A DNA stretch of 64,000 nucleotides from Actinophytocola sp035634895 (GTDB lineage Bacteria; Actinomycetota; Actinomycetes; Mycobacteriales; Pseudonocardiaceae): assembly GCF_035634895.1 (NCBI RefSeq), contig NZ_DASQCC010000173.1, forward strand, positions 1 through 64,000, given 5' to 3'. The number at the start of each line of letters is the position of its first letter. Position 1 is the stretch's first letter. The position numbers and the translations under genes are program-made. Below, piece by piece: positions 42,485 to 51,544 of this stretch. The notes below the pieces were generated by a model. That model ran no database searches. It had not been told where the DNA came from and saw only the letters and a program-made list of their open reading frames with translations.

Positions 42485-43855
42485 TCACTTCGTCTCCGCG
42501 TCCTCGACCGGAACGTCAGCCGTCTCGTCCGCCTCGCGCGGCCCGAACAGCTCGTCCAGGTCGACCGGCGCACCGCTCTCGTCGGTGACCGTGGCCAGGC
42601 GCACGACCGAGGCCAGCGCCTTGCCGCGACGCACGTCGGCGAAGATGGCGCCGAGCTGGCCGGACTGCTGCGCACGCTGCACGTACTCGTCCGGGCTGAT
42701 GCCGAACCGCTGCGCCTGGTAGATGATGCGCTCGGTCAGCTCGTTGTCGTTGACGTTGACGTTCTCGGCGTCGGCGATCGAGTCCAGGATCAGCTGGGTC
42801 TTGACGGCCTTCTCGGCCTCTTCCTGGACGTCGGTGTTGAACTCCTCCAGGGTCTTGCCCTGGGAGGTGAGGAACTCCTCGAACTTCGCCTCGTCGTGGT
42901 CGAAGGTGTGCACCGCGTCGTGCTTGCGGACCTCGACCTCGGACTCGACCACCTTCTCCGGCAGCGGCACCTCGGTGACCTCGAGAAGGGCCTCGAGGAC
43001 CTTGTCCCGGGCCTGGACGCCCTGCTGCATCTTCTTGACGCGGCCGAGACGCTCACGCAGGTCGGTCCTCAGCTCGTCGATCGTGTCGAACTCCGAGGCC
43101 AGCTGGGCGAACTCGTCGTCCGGCTCCGGCAGCTCACGCACCTTGACGGTGTTGATCTTGACGGTGACCTGGGCGTCCTCACCCGCGTGGTCGCCGGCGA
43201 CCAGCTTGGTCGTGAAGACCCGCTCCTCGTCGGCGGACAGGCCGATGATGGCCTCGTCGATGCCCTCGATCATCTCGCCGGAGCCGACCTCGTAGGACAG
43301 GCCGGCGGTCTTGGCTTCCTCCACCTCTTCGCCGTCGACCGAGGCCGACAGGTCGATCGAGACGAAGTCGCCGTTCTCCGCGGGCCGCTCGACGCCCGCC
43401 AATGTTCCGAAGCGGGCACGCAGCTCATCCAGCTGCTCGCCCACTTCCTCATCGGTGACCTGCAGGTCCTCGACCGTGACCGACAGCTCACCGAACGCCG
43501 GCACGGTGATTTCCGGCCGAATGTCGACCTCGGCCGTGAACGCGATGTGGTCGCCGTCCTCCAGCTTGGTGACCTCGATGTTGGGCTGGCCCAGCGTCCG
43601 GACCTCGCCCTCGGTGATCGCCTGCATGTACTTGGCCGGAATGGCCTCGTTGACGACCTCATCGAGGATCGGTGCGCGCCCGATACGGGACTCGATCACC
43701 CGCGCGGGTGCCTTCCCCGGCCGGAAGCCGGGGATACGGACCTGCGAGGCGAGTTTCTTGTACGCGGCGTCGAAGTTCGGCTTGAGCTCGTCGAACGGCA
43801 CCTCGACGTTGATCCGGACCCGCGTCGGGCTCAGGTGCTCGACGGTGCTCTTCAA
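42485..43855 (-). CDS. tig: Trigger factor
   Basis: 456 residues. Ribosome-binding N-domain ending in the signature GFRPGKAPARVIESRIG, a central FKBP-type peptidyl-prolyl isomerase domain (NGDFVSIDLSASVDGEEVEE), a C-terminal helical chaperone domain and an acidic tail. The start is TTG at 43855 (reading LKSTVEHLSPTRV) with AGGAG nearby; extension further upstream would run into tRNA-Pro. Folds nascent chains at the ribosome. Confidence 0.96.
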   Translation of the reverse strand: MKSTVEHLSPTRVRINVEVPFDELKPNFDAAYKKLASQVRIPGFRPGKAPARVIESRIGRAPILDEVVNEAIPAKYMQAITEGEVRTLGQPNIEVTKLEDGDHIAFTAEVDIRPEITVPAFGELSVTVEDLQVTDEEVGEQLDELRARFGTLAGVERPAENGDFVSIDLSASVDGEEVEEAKTAGLSYEVGSGEMIEGIDEAIIGLSADEERVFTTKLVAGDHAGEDAQVTVKINTVKVRELPEPDDEFAQLASEFDTIDELRTDLRERLGRVKKMQQGVQARDKVLEALLEVTEVPLPEKVVESEVEVRKHDAVHTFDHDEAKFEEFLTSQGKTLEEFNTDVQEEAEKAVKTQLILDSIADAENVNVNDNELTERIIYQAQRFGISPDEYVQRAQQSGQLGAIFADVRRGKALASVVRLATVTDESGAPVDLDELFGPREADETADVPVEDAETK

Positions 43856-43973
43856 CGTGATCTCCTGGGTAGCAATGGTGTGGGCTCTCGCGAGTCTATG
43901 GAACTCGCGTGATCTGGGCGCAGGCGGGGCCGACCTGCAGGTCATACACGATCCGCAGGTCGGCCCAGTCGAG

Positions 43974-44047
43974 TCGGGCTGACAGGATTTGAACCTGCGA
44001 CCCTTCGCTCCCAAAGCGAATGCGCTACCAAACTGCGCCACAGCCCG
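43974..44047 (-). tRNA. tRNA-Pro (TGG)
   Basis: Reverse strand: acceptor CGGGCTG with CAGCCCG, D-arm GGCGCAGTTTGGTAGCGC, anticodon stem-loop TTCGC-TTTGGGA-GCGAA with anticodon TGG, and T-arm GCAGGTTCAAATCCTGT. 74 bases, no encoded CCA. Confidence 0.95.
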
Positions 44048-44118
44048 CTGGGGACACCGAACACAGCCTATCGCGACACGCTAGGCTGACTCCGCGCCGG
44101 CTTGGGGTAGCGGCGTGC

Positions 44119-44189
44119 GCGGGTGTAGCTCAATGGCAGAGCCCCAGCCTTCCAAGCTGGTCATGCGGGTTCGATTCCCGTCACCCGCT
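44119..44189 (+). tRNA. tRNA-Gly (TCC)
   Basis: Acceptor GCGGGTG with CACCCGC, D-arm TAGCTCAATGGCAGAGC, anticodon stem-loop CCAGC-CTTCCAA-GCTGG with anticodon TCC, T-arm GCGGGTTCGATTCCCGT. 71 bases, no encoded CCA. The 3' part is the integration site of the element that follows, which restores it exactly. Confidence 0.96.
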
Positions 44190-44190
44190 C
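44149..44190 (+). repeat. attL, 42-bp repeat in the 3' end of tRNA-Gly
   Basis: From the anticodon loop to one base past the tRNA. Identical over 42 bases to 55250-55291; the flanking bases differ at both sides. Confidence 0.9.
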
Positions 44191-44238
44191 AACTCTCTTC
44201 TCGCAGGTCAACGGCATATCGAGCCGTCCGAGTGGACC

Positions 44239-45432
44239 TCACTCGGACTCCTTTTCCGGCTTCGTGCCCTCCACGTGCCCCTTCGTGTCCTTGGCGTGCC
44301 CCTTCGTTGCCTTCTTACTGGGCTTCTTGGTGGCCTTCTTGACCATGGCGTCGATCCCGGACGCGATCGCCTTGCCCCTCTCCTCCCTCGCGTGCAGGTA
44401 GATCAGCGCCGCGCGGGTGCTGGCGTGGCCCATGCGGTCCATCAGCTCTCGGAGCGTCGCGCCCGTCTCGGCGGCCAGGGTGTTGCCGGTGTGCCGTAGG
44501 TCATGCAGGTGCATGCCCGGAATGCCGGCCGCCGTGCGCGCCTTGTCCCAGATCGTGTGGAAGTTGTTCCGAGTCGGCCGAGCACCCTTCGCGCCGAGGA
44601 ACACCCACGCGTCATCGCCCGGCTTGACGTACTTGTCGAGGTGCGCCTGGATCTCCGGCACCAGGAAAGACGGCACCGCGACAAGCCGCTTGCCCTTCTC
44701 CGACTTCGGGTCATCCTCGAAGATGTCGCCGTGATCCGGCTGGACCGCCTGCCGGCGGACGTGCACAACGCACTTCTCCAGGTCGAGGTCCCCGCGCTGG
44801 AGACCGATCATCTCCGCGAAGCGGAGACTCCCGAAGGTGGCGAGGAGCACCACCAGGCGGTATCGCGGCTGGATCTTGTCCGCAGCCTTCAGCGCCTGCT
44901 TGATAGTCGCCGTAGGCCGTTCGGGACTGTCCTCCTTGCCAGCGCCCTTGATCGTGCACGGGTTGGACTTGACTAGCTTGTCGTCCTGCCACGCCGTGTT
45001 CATGACCGCCTTGAGGAACCGGTAAGCCTTGGCCACCGTGACCTCACCCACGCCAGCCTCCAACCGCTCCTTGCGCCACCGCCGCACCCTGCCCGGTGAT
45101 AGCTCCGAGAGCATCAGCTGGCCGAGGTACGGATCGAGGTGGTTCCGCAGGAGCCCGTGATACAGCTCCTTGGACCGAACCGCGAGGCCCGCACGCTCCT
45201 CAATCCATACCTTGGCGTACTGGCCGAGTGGGATCTTGCCGGCATCGGGGTCGGTCCAGTCACCGCGCCGGAGGTCGGTCTCAACTTCCGACAACCATTG
45301 GTCGGCGTCCTTCTCACGCGCAAAGGTGCGCGGCGCGTTCCGGAGTTGACCATCCGGCCCCGGATACCGCGCCTGCCACCTCCCGGACGGAAGTTGCCGA
45401 ACTCTGCCGAACCGGCGTCGCGTCTCGCTCAT
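44239..45432 (-). CDS. int: Tyrosine site-specific integrase
   Basis: 397 residues. SAM-like N-terminal domain (about 65-165) and catalytic domain with Arg204 (FGSLRFAEMIGL), His310-x-x-Arg313 (LHDLRHTG), His336 (MGHAS) and Tyr345 (ALIYLHARE). Tail very rich in Lys. ATG 45432 overlaps the xis stop (ATGA). The gene sits beside attL and reads toward it, as in pSAM2-type elements. Recombines the att sites in tRNA-Gly. Confidence 0.94.
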   Translation of the reverse strand: MSETRRRFGRVRQLPSGRWQARYPGPDGQLRNAPRTFAREKDADQWLSEVETDLRRGDWTDPDAGKIPLGQYAKVWIEERAGLAVRSKELYHGLLRNHLDPYLGQLMLSELSPGRVRRWRKERLEAGVGEVTVAKAYRFLKAVMNTAWQDDKLVKSNPCTIKGAGKEDSPERPTATIKQALKAADKIQPRYRLVVLLATFGSLRFAEMIGLQRGDLDLEKCVVHVRRQAVQPDHGDIFEDDPKSEKGKRLVAVPSFLVPEIQAHLDKYVKPGDDAWVFLGAKGARPTRNNFHTIWDKARTAAGIPGMHLHDLRHTGNTLAAETGATLRELMDRMGHASTRAALIYLHAREERGKAIASGIDAMVKKATKKPSKKATKGHAKDTKGHVEGTKPEKESE

Positions 45433-45659
45433 GACGCCCGCCTGACATACCGGTGAACAGCCGTCGCGTCGAATGCCTCCACCCGACCTGCGTCTATGAA
45501 CGCATCGACGTCCTGGACCTTCAGGCGGACGTGCCGGCCGATCTTGTGGAACGGGATCCGTCTCTCGGCGATCAGCCGGCGAACGAACCGGATTGTCGTG
45601 TTCATGTACTCGGCCGCCTCGTCGACCGTGAGATGCACCTTCACTGTCTCCCCCATCAC
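45429..45659 (-). CDS. xis: Excisionase-type helix-turn-helix protein
   Basis: 76 residues: LTVDEAAEYMNTTIRFVRRL, IPFHKIGRHVRLKVQDVDAF, the usual Xis/MerR-like winged helix. Start GTG 45659 or ATG 45656; either overlaps the rep stop. Expected to direct Int toward excision. Confidence 0.85.
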   Translation of the reverse strand: MMGETVKVHLTVDEAAEYMNTTIRFVRRLIAERRIPFHKIGRHVRLKVQDVDAFIDAGRVEAFDATAVHRYVRRAS

Positions 45660-47251
45660 GCCGCCGCCTGAGTTGCTGAAACATCTGGGGGCGGCTCCCC
45701 AGCCGCCAGTAACGCCTTGTCGTACTCAGCGCGCCATCGGATGCGTTCGGCTATGGCGTGCATGAGCAGGTGCGCCCGTGGTGGCACGTGGGGGTCACCG
45801 GGCTGGACCTTGTGCCAGACGAGTCGCCGGGGTTCCTCCGCCGGCTTGTCGATGCCGATCTCGGCTAGGGCCTGGAGGACGAAGACCCGACGGTCAGCCT
45901 TGTGGTCAGCGAGGGTCTTGCCCGACCACTTCCGCGAGACGAGCACGCGCCGGCCGGGGAGACCGAGCGTGGTGCGTCGGTGCGCACGGCCCTTGCAGTG
46001 ACCAGGCGTTGTCCTACTGCTCACTCCCAGCGGTTGGACACCGTAGAGCAGCCACAAGGCGCAGCGTGGCGAGCACGGCGTCACGGCCAGCTCAGCGTGT
46101 AGCCGGTCGTGGTGAGCGCGTTGCCGGTCGGTACCCGCCTCGACGACGTCGCCGAGCGACTTGGTCAGGTACTTCGTGAGGTAGCCGATGTGCCGGCCGG
46201 CTTCCTCGGAGCCGCCGAGGATGCCCTTGGAATGCACCTGCCGTCCGAACGTGGCGACGTGCGCCGGTTCCTCCAGGTCCTCGAGCGCCTCAGCCCATGT
46301 CGTGAGTGGCCGCCGCGTGTCGGGGTCGATGAACTGTTCACCGTTCCAGACGGGCAGGTGGTCACCGTCGTAAACCAGCTCATCGTGAGCCGGCCACCAC
46401 ACCTGAAGGTAGGTGGCTGCGGTGACCTGTCGCAGCAGTTCGTGCGGGATGGAACCGCGGATCGCGGCATGCAGGTGCGGAGCGACGCGTTTCTGTGGTT
46501 CGACTGTGGCGAAGTATTGGATGTCCCATCCGACACAGCGCCGCAGGTTCTGCCACCACCGGTCTACAAGGGAGGCGAAGTGGACAGCATCTCGCGCCGC
46601 GCGCCGGTAGTCGTAAGTGGACGGATCAACCGGTGTCCCGTCATCGCGCACCCGCCCGTAGCTGTCGCAGGTGAGCGTGACGAACATAGACGGCCGGAAC
46701 CGGCCCGCGAACTCGCGCCCAAGAGTCCTGTGCTCCACCCGCCTACGCGGTAGGTTCGGCGCGTCCTGACGCCGTCTGGTCGACCTCTTCGGACCGACCT
46801 TCGCGGTCCCTATCTCCGGTGACGGAAGCCGACCACGCATACCGAGCGCCCGCAGCTCGTCATCTACAGAGCGGATCTCCTCGCGCAACTCGTCCGCTTC
46901 CGCGTCGTCCGTGTCCTGATAGGCAGCAACCAGATCAGCCCGCAGCGCCAGTAGGGCCTTGTGGTCCTCGCTCGGTGGGTCCGGGGTGAAGGCGGGTTCC
47001 TCGGTGAGGTGCCACCCCTCACGGCATTGAGCAATCCGAAGAGCGCGAGCCTTCCGGGCACACGGCCCACACTGTGACTCCACAGTGGAGCCGCAAGGAA
47101 CGGCGACGTGGCGAAGTTCTCCGGTGTCGAGATCCCCAACCTCCATTGTGAACGGCCGTACGCACACGCCGTGTTGTTCAGCGGTCGCGGTGATGACGTC
47201 GATAGCGAGCGGCGTCCGCATCCGCTCCGCGCGTGTCTCGCGGCCGCTCAT
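45656..47251 (-). CDS. RepSA-type rolling-circle replication initiator
   Basis: 531 residues. HUH endonuclease motifs: motif 1 FVTLTCDSYG (about 190-199), motif 2 with two histidines in APHLHAAI (259-261), motif 3 GYLTKYLTKS (near 370). N-terminal CGPCARKAR cluster and C-terminal LLMHAIAERIRWRAEYDKA are typical of the actinomycete RepSA family. ATG 47251 overlaps the stop of the next gene (ATGA). Replicates the excised element. A degraded paralogue lies at 55650-56205. Confidence 0.9.
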   Translation of the reverse strand: MSGRETRAERMRTPLAIDVITATAEQHGVCVRPFTMEVGDLDTGELRHVAVPCGSTVESQCGPCARKARALRIAQCREGWHLTEEPAFTPDPPSEDHKALLALRADLVAAYQDTDDAEADELREEIRSVDDELRALGMRGRLPSPEIGTAKVGPKRSTRRRQDAPNLPRRRVEHRTLGREFAGRFRPSMFVTLTCDSYGRVRDDGTPVDPSTYDYRRAARDAVHFASLVDRWWQNLRRCVGWDIQYFATVEPQKRVAPHLHAAIRGSIPHELLRQVTAATYLQVWWPAHDELVYDGDHLPVWNGEQFIDPDTRRPLTTWAEALEDLEEPAHVATFGRQVHSKGILGGSEEAGRHIGYLTKYLTKSLGDVVEAGTDRQRAHHDRLHAELAVTPCSPRCALWLLYGVQPLGVSSRTTPGHCKGRAHRRTTLGLPGRRVLVSRKWSGKTLADHKADRRVFVLQALAEIGIDKPAEEPRRLVWHKVQPGDPHVPPRAHLLMHAIAERIRWRAEYDKALLAAGEPPPDVSATQAAA

Positions 47252-47658
47252 GCCGCCACCGCCGAACCGTTCGCCGCCCAGCTGCGCAGAATTGGTAGCG
47301 CGACGCTCTGCCGCCCGCCGGGTTGGAGGTCACCGAACAGCTCGTCGGTGTAGTCGACCCCGCCGTACACCTCCACGGCAGTCTCGTCTGCCAGTCGACC
47401 GGTAATGCTCAGATGGACACTGTGGCCACCTGGTGGCCGCCATGCGGTCGCGCTGATGGCGGTCAGGGTGTCGGCCCAGTCGAGCAGTGCAGCAGCGAGC
47501 GCGGGCAGCTGCACAGCCCACAGGTGCACGACGACGTGGTCACCGTTGATCATGTCGGTGTCGACCTTGATCGAGGCGATCTCAGCCGGCAGCCGGTGTG
47601 TGGTCAGGTGGCCGCGGATCGAGTGGAGCAGCCGGATCATCGTCGTGGTGGTAGCCAT
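47248..47658 (-). CDS. AICE conserved hypothetical protein
   Basis: 136 residues. Two parts: HSIRGHLTTHRLPAEIASIKV and LPALAAALLDWADTL, no cysteine cluster or membrane segment. Between tra and rep with overlaps at both ends, so probably made together with Rep. Function unknown. Confidence 0.7.
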   Translation of the reverse strand: MATTTTMIRLLHSIRGHLTTHRLPAEIASIKVDTDMINGDHVVVHLWAVQLPALAAALLDWADTLTAISATAWRPPGGHSVHLSITGRLADETAVEVYGGVDYTDELFGDLQPGGRQSVALPILRSWAANGSAVAA

Positions 47659-49136
47659 CAGGCCGCACCCCCAGCCGGGAAGTCGACGATCTCAGCGGAT
47701 ACCGGCAGCGCGGTACGTCCGGTGAGGTAGTCGACGAGTTGGGTCAGATGGTCGTCGGTGACGTGGAAGACCCGCGCCCGTATCGGTTCGCGCTTGCCGT
47801 CTTCCTTCACCCAGGCCACGCCGGGTGTGCTCTCCGGGATCTCATGCGCGGCAGCGCCGCGTTTGCGCACGCCGTCGCCGAGGACCATGTCGACCTGCGC
47901 CGGCTCGTCCAGCCGCATCGCGATCCGGGTGGAGAACAGGTGTCGAAACGCGACGATCTCCTTTCGCGGGTCCTGCAGGAGCCCGAGCACGCACACGCCG
48001 GGCGCACGCCCTTGAGAGGTGATCGCTTGCACCGCTCGGGTAGCGCGGTCCCGAAGGTTCTTGTCGGTCTGGTAGGCGATCACGTCGGCCAGCTCGTCGA
48101 CCACCAGCACGATGAACGGATCACCTGACTCGGGTGTCCACATGCGACGCCGGCCACGGTAGGACACTGCGCGCCGCTTCACTTCCTGCGCCAGCCATTC
48201 GAGCAGGGTCACGGCGTGGGAGCCGTTGTCGTAGACGACCTGTTCGAATACTTCCGGGGCCTGCCCCAGCTCCATACCGCCCTTCGGGTCGATCCCGTAC
48301 AGCTTCACCCGGCCCGCCTTGATCGCCGGGGCGAGCGCCCAGGCCGCCGACCACACCAGCGACCCCTTCCCCGCCCCCGACACACCAACGGTCAGCACGT
48401 GGGTGCCGAGCAGTTGCAGACGCAGGGGTTTACCGGTCTCGGTCCGACCGATCACCACCCGCCGCAGGTCCACCGCGCTCGGATCGTCGGCGAGGTCCAG
48501 TGCGGGGATGGCGTGGGCGAGGGGGTTGGAGTGGATGAAGTCCAGCTCCAGCCGACCGGGCTTGACTACCCGTACCCGGCATGACTCGGCGTTGAACGAG
48601 TGCGCCAGCCCGGAGGCGTGTAGTTCCCATTGTTCTGGTGCCTGGCCTTTGACCATCTTCACCCGCACCAGGTCCCGCCAGCCCTCAGCACGGACCCGGC
48701 CGAGCTTGGGCCGGTACTCCCGACCACGCTTGTCCTTGGTCAGCTCCGAGAGCCGCATCACCGAGCGCCACTCGAACGCGTAGACGAACAGCCGCCGGAA
48801 CTCCGTGCGGATACGGGGAAGAGCGAACCGTGCGAACGACTCCCGCCGACGCCACCACCACAACGCCAGCCCGCCGAGCAGCACCGCCAGGAGGGTGCAG
48901 AACCACCACGGCCCGAATCCCGAGTATGACCACCACCCGGCGACCAGCAGTGTCAGCGAGAGTGGGTATCGGTACACGACCCGGCCGAACTGGTAGCTGG
49001 TCCAGCACAGCAGCACCACCAGCGCGGCCGGGGAGAGAACGAGCTTGACCCAGCCGGGGAGCAGGGTCCACCACGGCAACCGAGGCCGGGAGACTTCCAG
49101 TGGTGCGGGGTCAATCCACCGCGAATCGCGCACCAT
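47658..49136 (-). CDS. tra: FtsK/SpoIIIE-type DNA translocase (Tra)
   Basis: 492 residues. Two to three N-terminal membrane segments (LSPAALVVLLCWTSYQFG, LLAVLLGGLALWW), then an FtsK/HerA motor with Walker A VGVSGAGKGSLVW, Walker B VLVVDELADVIAY and a LLQDPRKEIVAFRHLFSTRI stretch. Moves double-stranded element DNA between mycelia in the TraB manner. ATG 49136 overlaps the stop of the 52-residue gene upstream; GTG 49139 is an alternative. Confidence 0.92.
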   Translation of the reverse strand: MVRDSRWIDPAPLEVSRPRLPWWTLLPGWVKLVLSPAALVVLLCWTSYQFGRVVYRYPLSLTLLVAGWWSYSGFGPWWFCTLLAVLLGGLALWWWRRRESFARFALPRIRTEFRRLFVYAFEWRSVMRLSELTKDKRGREYRPKLGRVRAEGWRDLVRVKMVKGQAPEQWELHASGLAHSFNAESCRVRVVKPGRLELDFIHSNPLAHAIPALDLADDPSAVDLRRVVIGRTETGKPLRLQLLGTHVLTVGVSGAGKGSLVWSAAWALAPAIKAGRVKLYGIDPKGGMELGQAPEVFEQVVYDNGSHAVTLLEWLAQEVKRRAVSYRGRRRMWTPESGDPFIVLVVDELADVIAYQTDKNLRDRATRAVQAITSQGRAPGVCVLGLLQDPRKEIVAFRHLFSTRIAMRLDEPAQVDMVLGDGVRKRGAAAHEIPESTPGVAWVKEDGKREPIRARVFHVTDDHLTQLVDYLTGRTALPVSAEIVDFPAGGAA

Positions 49137-49294
49137 CACCGACCACCCCGCCCGAAGTCGAGAGGGAGTGCGCCGACGCACCGGCCGCACAGGGTCTCAC
49201 CGGCCAGCAGCCGGGCGAATCGTTTGCACTTGGTGCAGCGCGTTCGGGTGACCCCACCTAGCGCTGACACCTGACGAGGTTCTAGCCTTGTCAT
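49136..49294 (-). CDS. 52-residue zinc-ribbon-like protein
   Basis: Starts MTRLEPRQVSALGGVTRTRC; carries two pairs of cysteines, CTKC and CGRC, 20 residues apart. The ATG at 49294 has an AGGTAAGC just upstream (weak). The stop TGA overlaps the tra ATG (TGATG), so it is probably coupled to Tra. Too short for normal gene calling and easily missed. Possibly a DNA- or membrane-complex accessory to Tra. Confidence 0.75.
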   Translation of the reverse strand: MTRLEPRQVSALGGVTRTRCTKCKRFARLLAGETLCGRCVGALPLDFGRGGR

Positions 49295-49319
49295 TGCTTA
49301 CCTTCCGGGGTGAGCAGCG

Positions 49320-49359
49320 CAGAAGCGGGAACAGGTTGGTAGCCAGGGTTCCGCTTCTG
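49320..49359 (-). terminator. Hairpin between two AICE operons
   Basis: CAGAAGCGG(G)AAC pairs with GTTCCGCTTCTG with one bulge. It lies 88 bases downstream of the 49448-49705 gene and upstream of the tra-rep-int run; likely separates them. Confidence 0.5.
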
Positions 49360-49447
49360 CGTCTATGGACTTCTTGCAGCACAACGAGGGCGTGCGTCAT
49401 CGCCACACGACCCCGCGTGCGTGTTTGTCTACTGTGGACGAATAGGT

Positions 49448-49705
49448 CTACTCAGGTCGCGGGCTTTCCTCGCCGCGCGTGGCGCGCTCAATGTCCTCTG
49501 CCTTGCGGATCTCCAGTCCGGCACACTGCAACGCTTCGTAGTGGTGCCGTTGGTCCACCTCGGACGTCTGGGTGTAGACCGAGGCACTGTGCCGGTGGAA
49601 CGCGGCCCAGTCCCCTGGGGAGGCGTCTTGCGCCGGCCGCTGTCGCCACAGCAGGTCGTGCGCTTCCTCCAGCGTGACCGGCACCGCGCACCGCCCCCGG
49701 CTCAC
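49448..49705 (-). CDS. Small AICE protein (AMED_5909-like)
   Basis: 85 residues. TLEEAHDLLWRQRPAQDASP and DWAAFHRHSASVYTQTSEVD look like a small family I associate with Pseudonocardiales AICEs, without known function. GTG 49705 overlaps the stop of the previous gene (GTGA). Confidence 0.6.
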   Translation of the reverse strand: MSRGRCAVPVTLEEAHDLLWRQRPAQDASPGDWAAFHRHSASVYTQTSEVDQRHHYEALQCAGLEIRKAEDIERATRGEESPRPE

Positions 49706-49995
49706 CGCGCCTCACCGTCCCTGAACTCCCCGACCGTTCCCTCACGTAGGCCGTGACGAGGGCCTCCCGAAGCCGACTCGTGGCCGGGGTCGATCGCTGC
49801 TGCGAGCTTCGCGGCCTCCCGCGACAACTCCCGACAGAACTTCGCCAGCATGACGTCACCACCGGGGAACGGCGGCAGCTGGATCGCGACGTTGACCGGG
49901 TCGAGGTACATCACCAGCGCCGGCAGGTGCTCAGTCACCCGCATGAACGCGACCGCTGCGTCCTTGCCTGGTGTGCACGTGACGTTGAATCCCAT
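49702..49995 (-). CDS. Small AICE hypothetical protein
   Basis: 97 residues, MGFNVTCTPGKDAAVAFMRV..., with a helical LAKFCRELSREAAKLAAAID block. Part of the small-gene chain 50639-49448. Unknown function. Confidence 0.6.
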   Translation of the reverse strand: MGFNVTCTPGKDAAVAFMRVTEHLPALVMYLDPVNVAIQLPPFPGGDVMLAKFCRELSREAAKLAAAIDPGHESASGGPRHGLREGTVGEFRDGEAR

Positions 49996-49998
49996 GCC

Positions 49999-50226
49999 TC
50001 AGCCCCGCCTCGTGTTGTCGGACTGCTCCAACTCGGCCCGCCCAGCGGCGATGGCGTCACCGAGCTGGTCGAGGGCGGGACGGTCCACGATCAACGCGAC
50101 GGGGAACGCCTTGCCGAGCCGTATCTCCACCCGGTCGGCGAAGGGCAGCGCCTGCGACCGGATCGGCAGGTCAGCCCTGATGTGAACCTGCACGATGTCG
50201 CGCACCCCCGCCTCCTCCGCGCTCAC
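49999..50226 (-). CDS. Small AICE hypothetical protein
   Basis: 75 residues starting MSAEEAGVRDIVQVHIRADL. GTG at 50226 overlaps the stop of the Pra-like gene. Unknown function; likely a co-expressed accessory. Confidence 0.6.
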   Translation of the reverse strand: MSAEEAGVRDIVQVHIRADLPIRSQALPFADRVEIRLGKAFPVALIVDRPALDQLGDAIAAGRAELEQSDNTRRG

Positions 50227-50639
50227 GCCGCCGACTTCTCAGTCGTCGACTTCCCACGACCGGCAGCAGCCGGAGCGTGAAGGCCCGTGGCCCGGAAGCT
50301 GTGCGCGATCCGCCCCTTGTTGTTGGCGTAAGGCGTGATGGTGAGCCCGTCGAACTCGACCGGCGCGAACGGAAACCCGGCGATCTTGGCCGGTGGCACC
50401 GGCTGATGGTCCGCGGTGACCTTGACCTTGAACTCCGCGCCGAACCGGGCCGCGTCCTCGTTGGCGTCCAGCGCGCGGACGGTCCACACGAGCTGACCGG
50501 TCTCCTTGTCCCGCTCCTGCACCTTGGGGGCGGCGGCGTCCGCCGAGAACGCCATGGATGGCTCCACACCGAGCACGAACGCGCCGAAGGGAAACACCTC
50601 CCCGAAGTCGACCGAGAAGCGGGTCGGGATGAGCGGCAT
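50223..50639 (-). CDS. Pra-type activator of replication, integration and excision
   Basis: 138 residues beginning MPLIPTRFSVDFGEVFPFGA, with FPFAPVEFDGLTITPYANN and SFRATG near the end. I recognise this as the family called plasmid replication, integration and excision activator (Pra of pSAM2). AGGAGG precedes the ATG at 50639. First gene of the small-protein chain; divergent from the XRE regulator with an operator-like repeat between. Confidence 0.75.
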   Translation of the reverse strand: MPLIPTRFSVDFGEVFPFGAFVLGVEPSMAFSADAAAPKVQERDKETGQLVWTVRALDANEDAARFGAEFKVKVTADHQPVPPAKIAGFPFAPVEFDGLTITPYANNKGRIAHSFRATGLHAPAAAGRGKSTTEKSAA

Positions 50640-50731
50640 GTCTGCCTCCTGGGTAGTGCCCGGCCTGTTCCGGGCATCTACCAATCTCGTCCGAAACGCA
50701 GGACGCACACACCACACAGTGGGACTTCTCA

Positions 50732-50759
50732 GGACGTCTCTGCTACGTTGAAGACGTCC
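50732..50759. promoter_or_regulatory. Operator-like inverted repeat in AICE control region
   Basis: GGACGTCT (50732-50739) and AGACGTCC (50752-50759), 12-base spacer, in the region between the divergent Pra-like (50639) and XRE (50794) genes, 34 bases before the XRE ATG. Probable binding site of that regulator. A second hairpin with TGCCCGG/CCGGGCA arms lies near 50655-50680 in the Pra-side leader. Confidence 0.6.
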
Positions 50760-50793
50760 CTACTCGTCACAACACCTGGGAAAACGAGCCAGA

Positions 50794-51537
50794 ATGGCCA
50801 ACGAACGCTTACGCGACGCGATGCTACGCAACGGTCTCGACCTGGACCAGGTAGCCACCGCGACCAAGGTCGACCCCAAGACCGTCGAACGCTGGATCAC
50901 GAAAGGCCGCATCCCCTACCCGCGTCACCGCCGCACCATCGCCGCAATGGTCCGCGAGACCGAGACCTACCTCTGGCCAGACGCGATCGCACCCGAACGC
51001 AAAGCCGAGATCGGCGGCTCCGAGCTGGTCAAGCTCTACCCACACCGCTACGACGTGCCCGCCGACCTGTGGGAACGCCTCATCGAAGCCGCCGAATCCC
51101 ACATCGAGCTACTGAACTACTCCGGCATGTTCCTCACCGACAACCCCGTACTGATCAAGAAGCTCCGCGCCAAGGCCGAGGCCGGCGTCAAGATCCGGCT
51201 CCTGGTCGGCGACCCCGCGAGCCGAGCCGTGGCCCGCCGCAGCGACGAGGAAGGCATCGGCAAAGGCACCCTCGCAGCCAAAGTACGAAACATGCTCGCG
51301 TTCATGAAACCGCTCGACGACGTGGCCGGCGTGAGCATCCGGTGTCATGGCACCACGCTCTACAACTCGATCTACCGATTCGACGACGACATGCTGGTCA
51401 ACACCCACGTCTACGGTTTCATGGCCGCTCACGCCCCACTCATGCACCTACGCCGGCTCTCCGGCGGCGACCTGTTCGAGACCTACTCGGAGAGCTTCGA
51501 CAACGTGTGGAACACCGCCAAGCCACCGAACTGGTAG
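50794..51537 (+). CDS. XRE-family regulator with DUF5919-type C-terminal domain
   Basis: 247 residues. Helix-turn-helix at about 1-55 (LRDAMLRNGLDLDQVATATK, DPKTVERWITKGRIP). The C-terminal part (about 80-247) reads IELLNYSGMFLTDNPVLIKK, AGVKIRLLVGDP and SIRCHGTTLYNSIYRFDDD, similar to a PLD-like fold without an HKD motif; I associate it with DUF5919. ATG at 50794. Likely repressor of the Pra operon; the C-terminal domain may sense a signal. Followed by a NUDIX gene after 7 bases. Confidence 0.75.
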   Translation: MANERLRDAMLRNGLDLDQVATATKVDPKTVERWITKGRIPYPRHRRTIAAMVRETETYLWPDAIAPERKAEIGGSELVKLYPHRYDVPADLWERLIEAAESHIELLNYSGMFLTDNPVLIKKLRAKAEAGVKIRLLVGDPASRAVARRSDEEGIGKGTLAAKVRNMLAFMKPLDDVAGVSIRCHGTTLYNSIYRFDDDMLVNTHVYGFMAAHAPLMHLRRLSGGDLFETYSESFDNVWNTAKPPNW

Positions 51538-51544
51538 GGAGATC

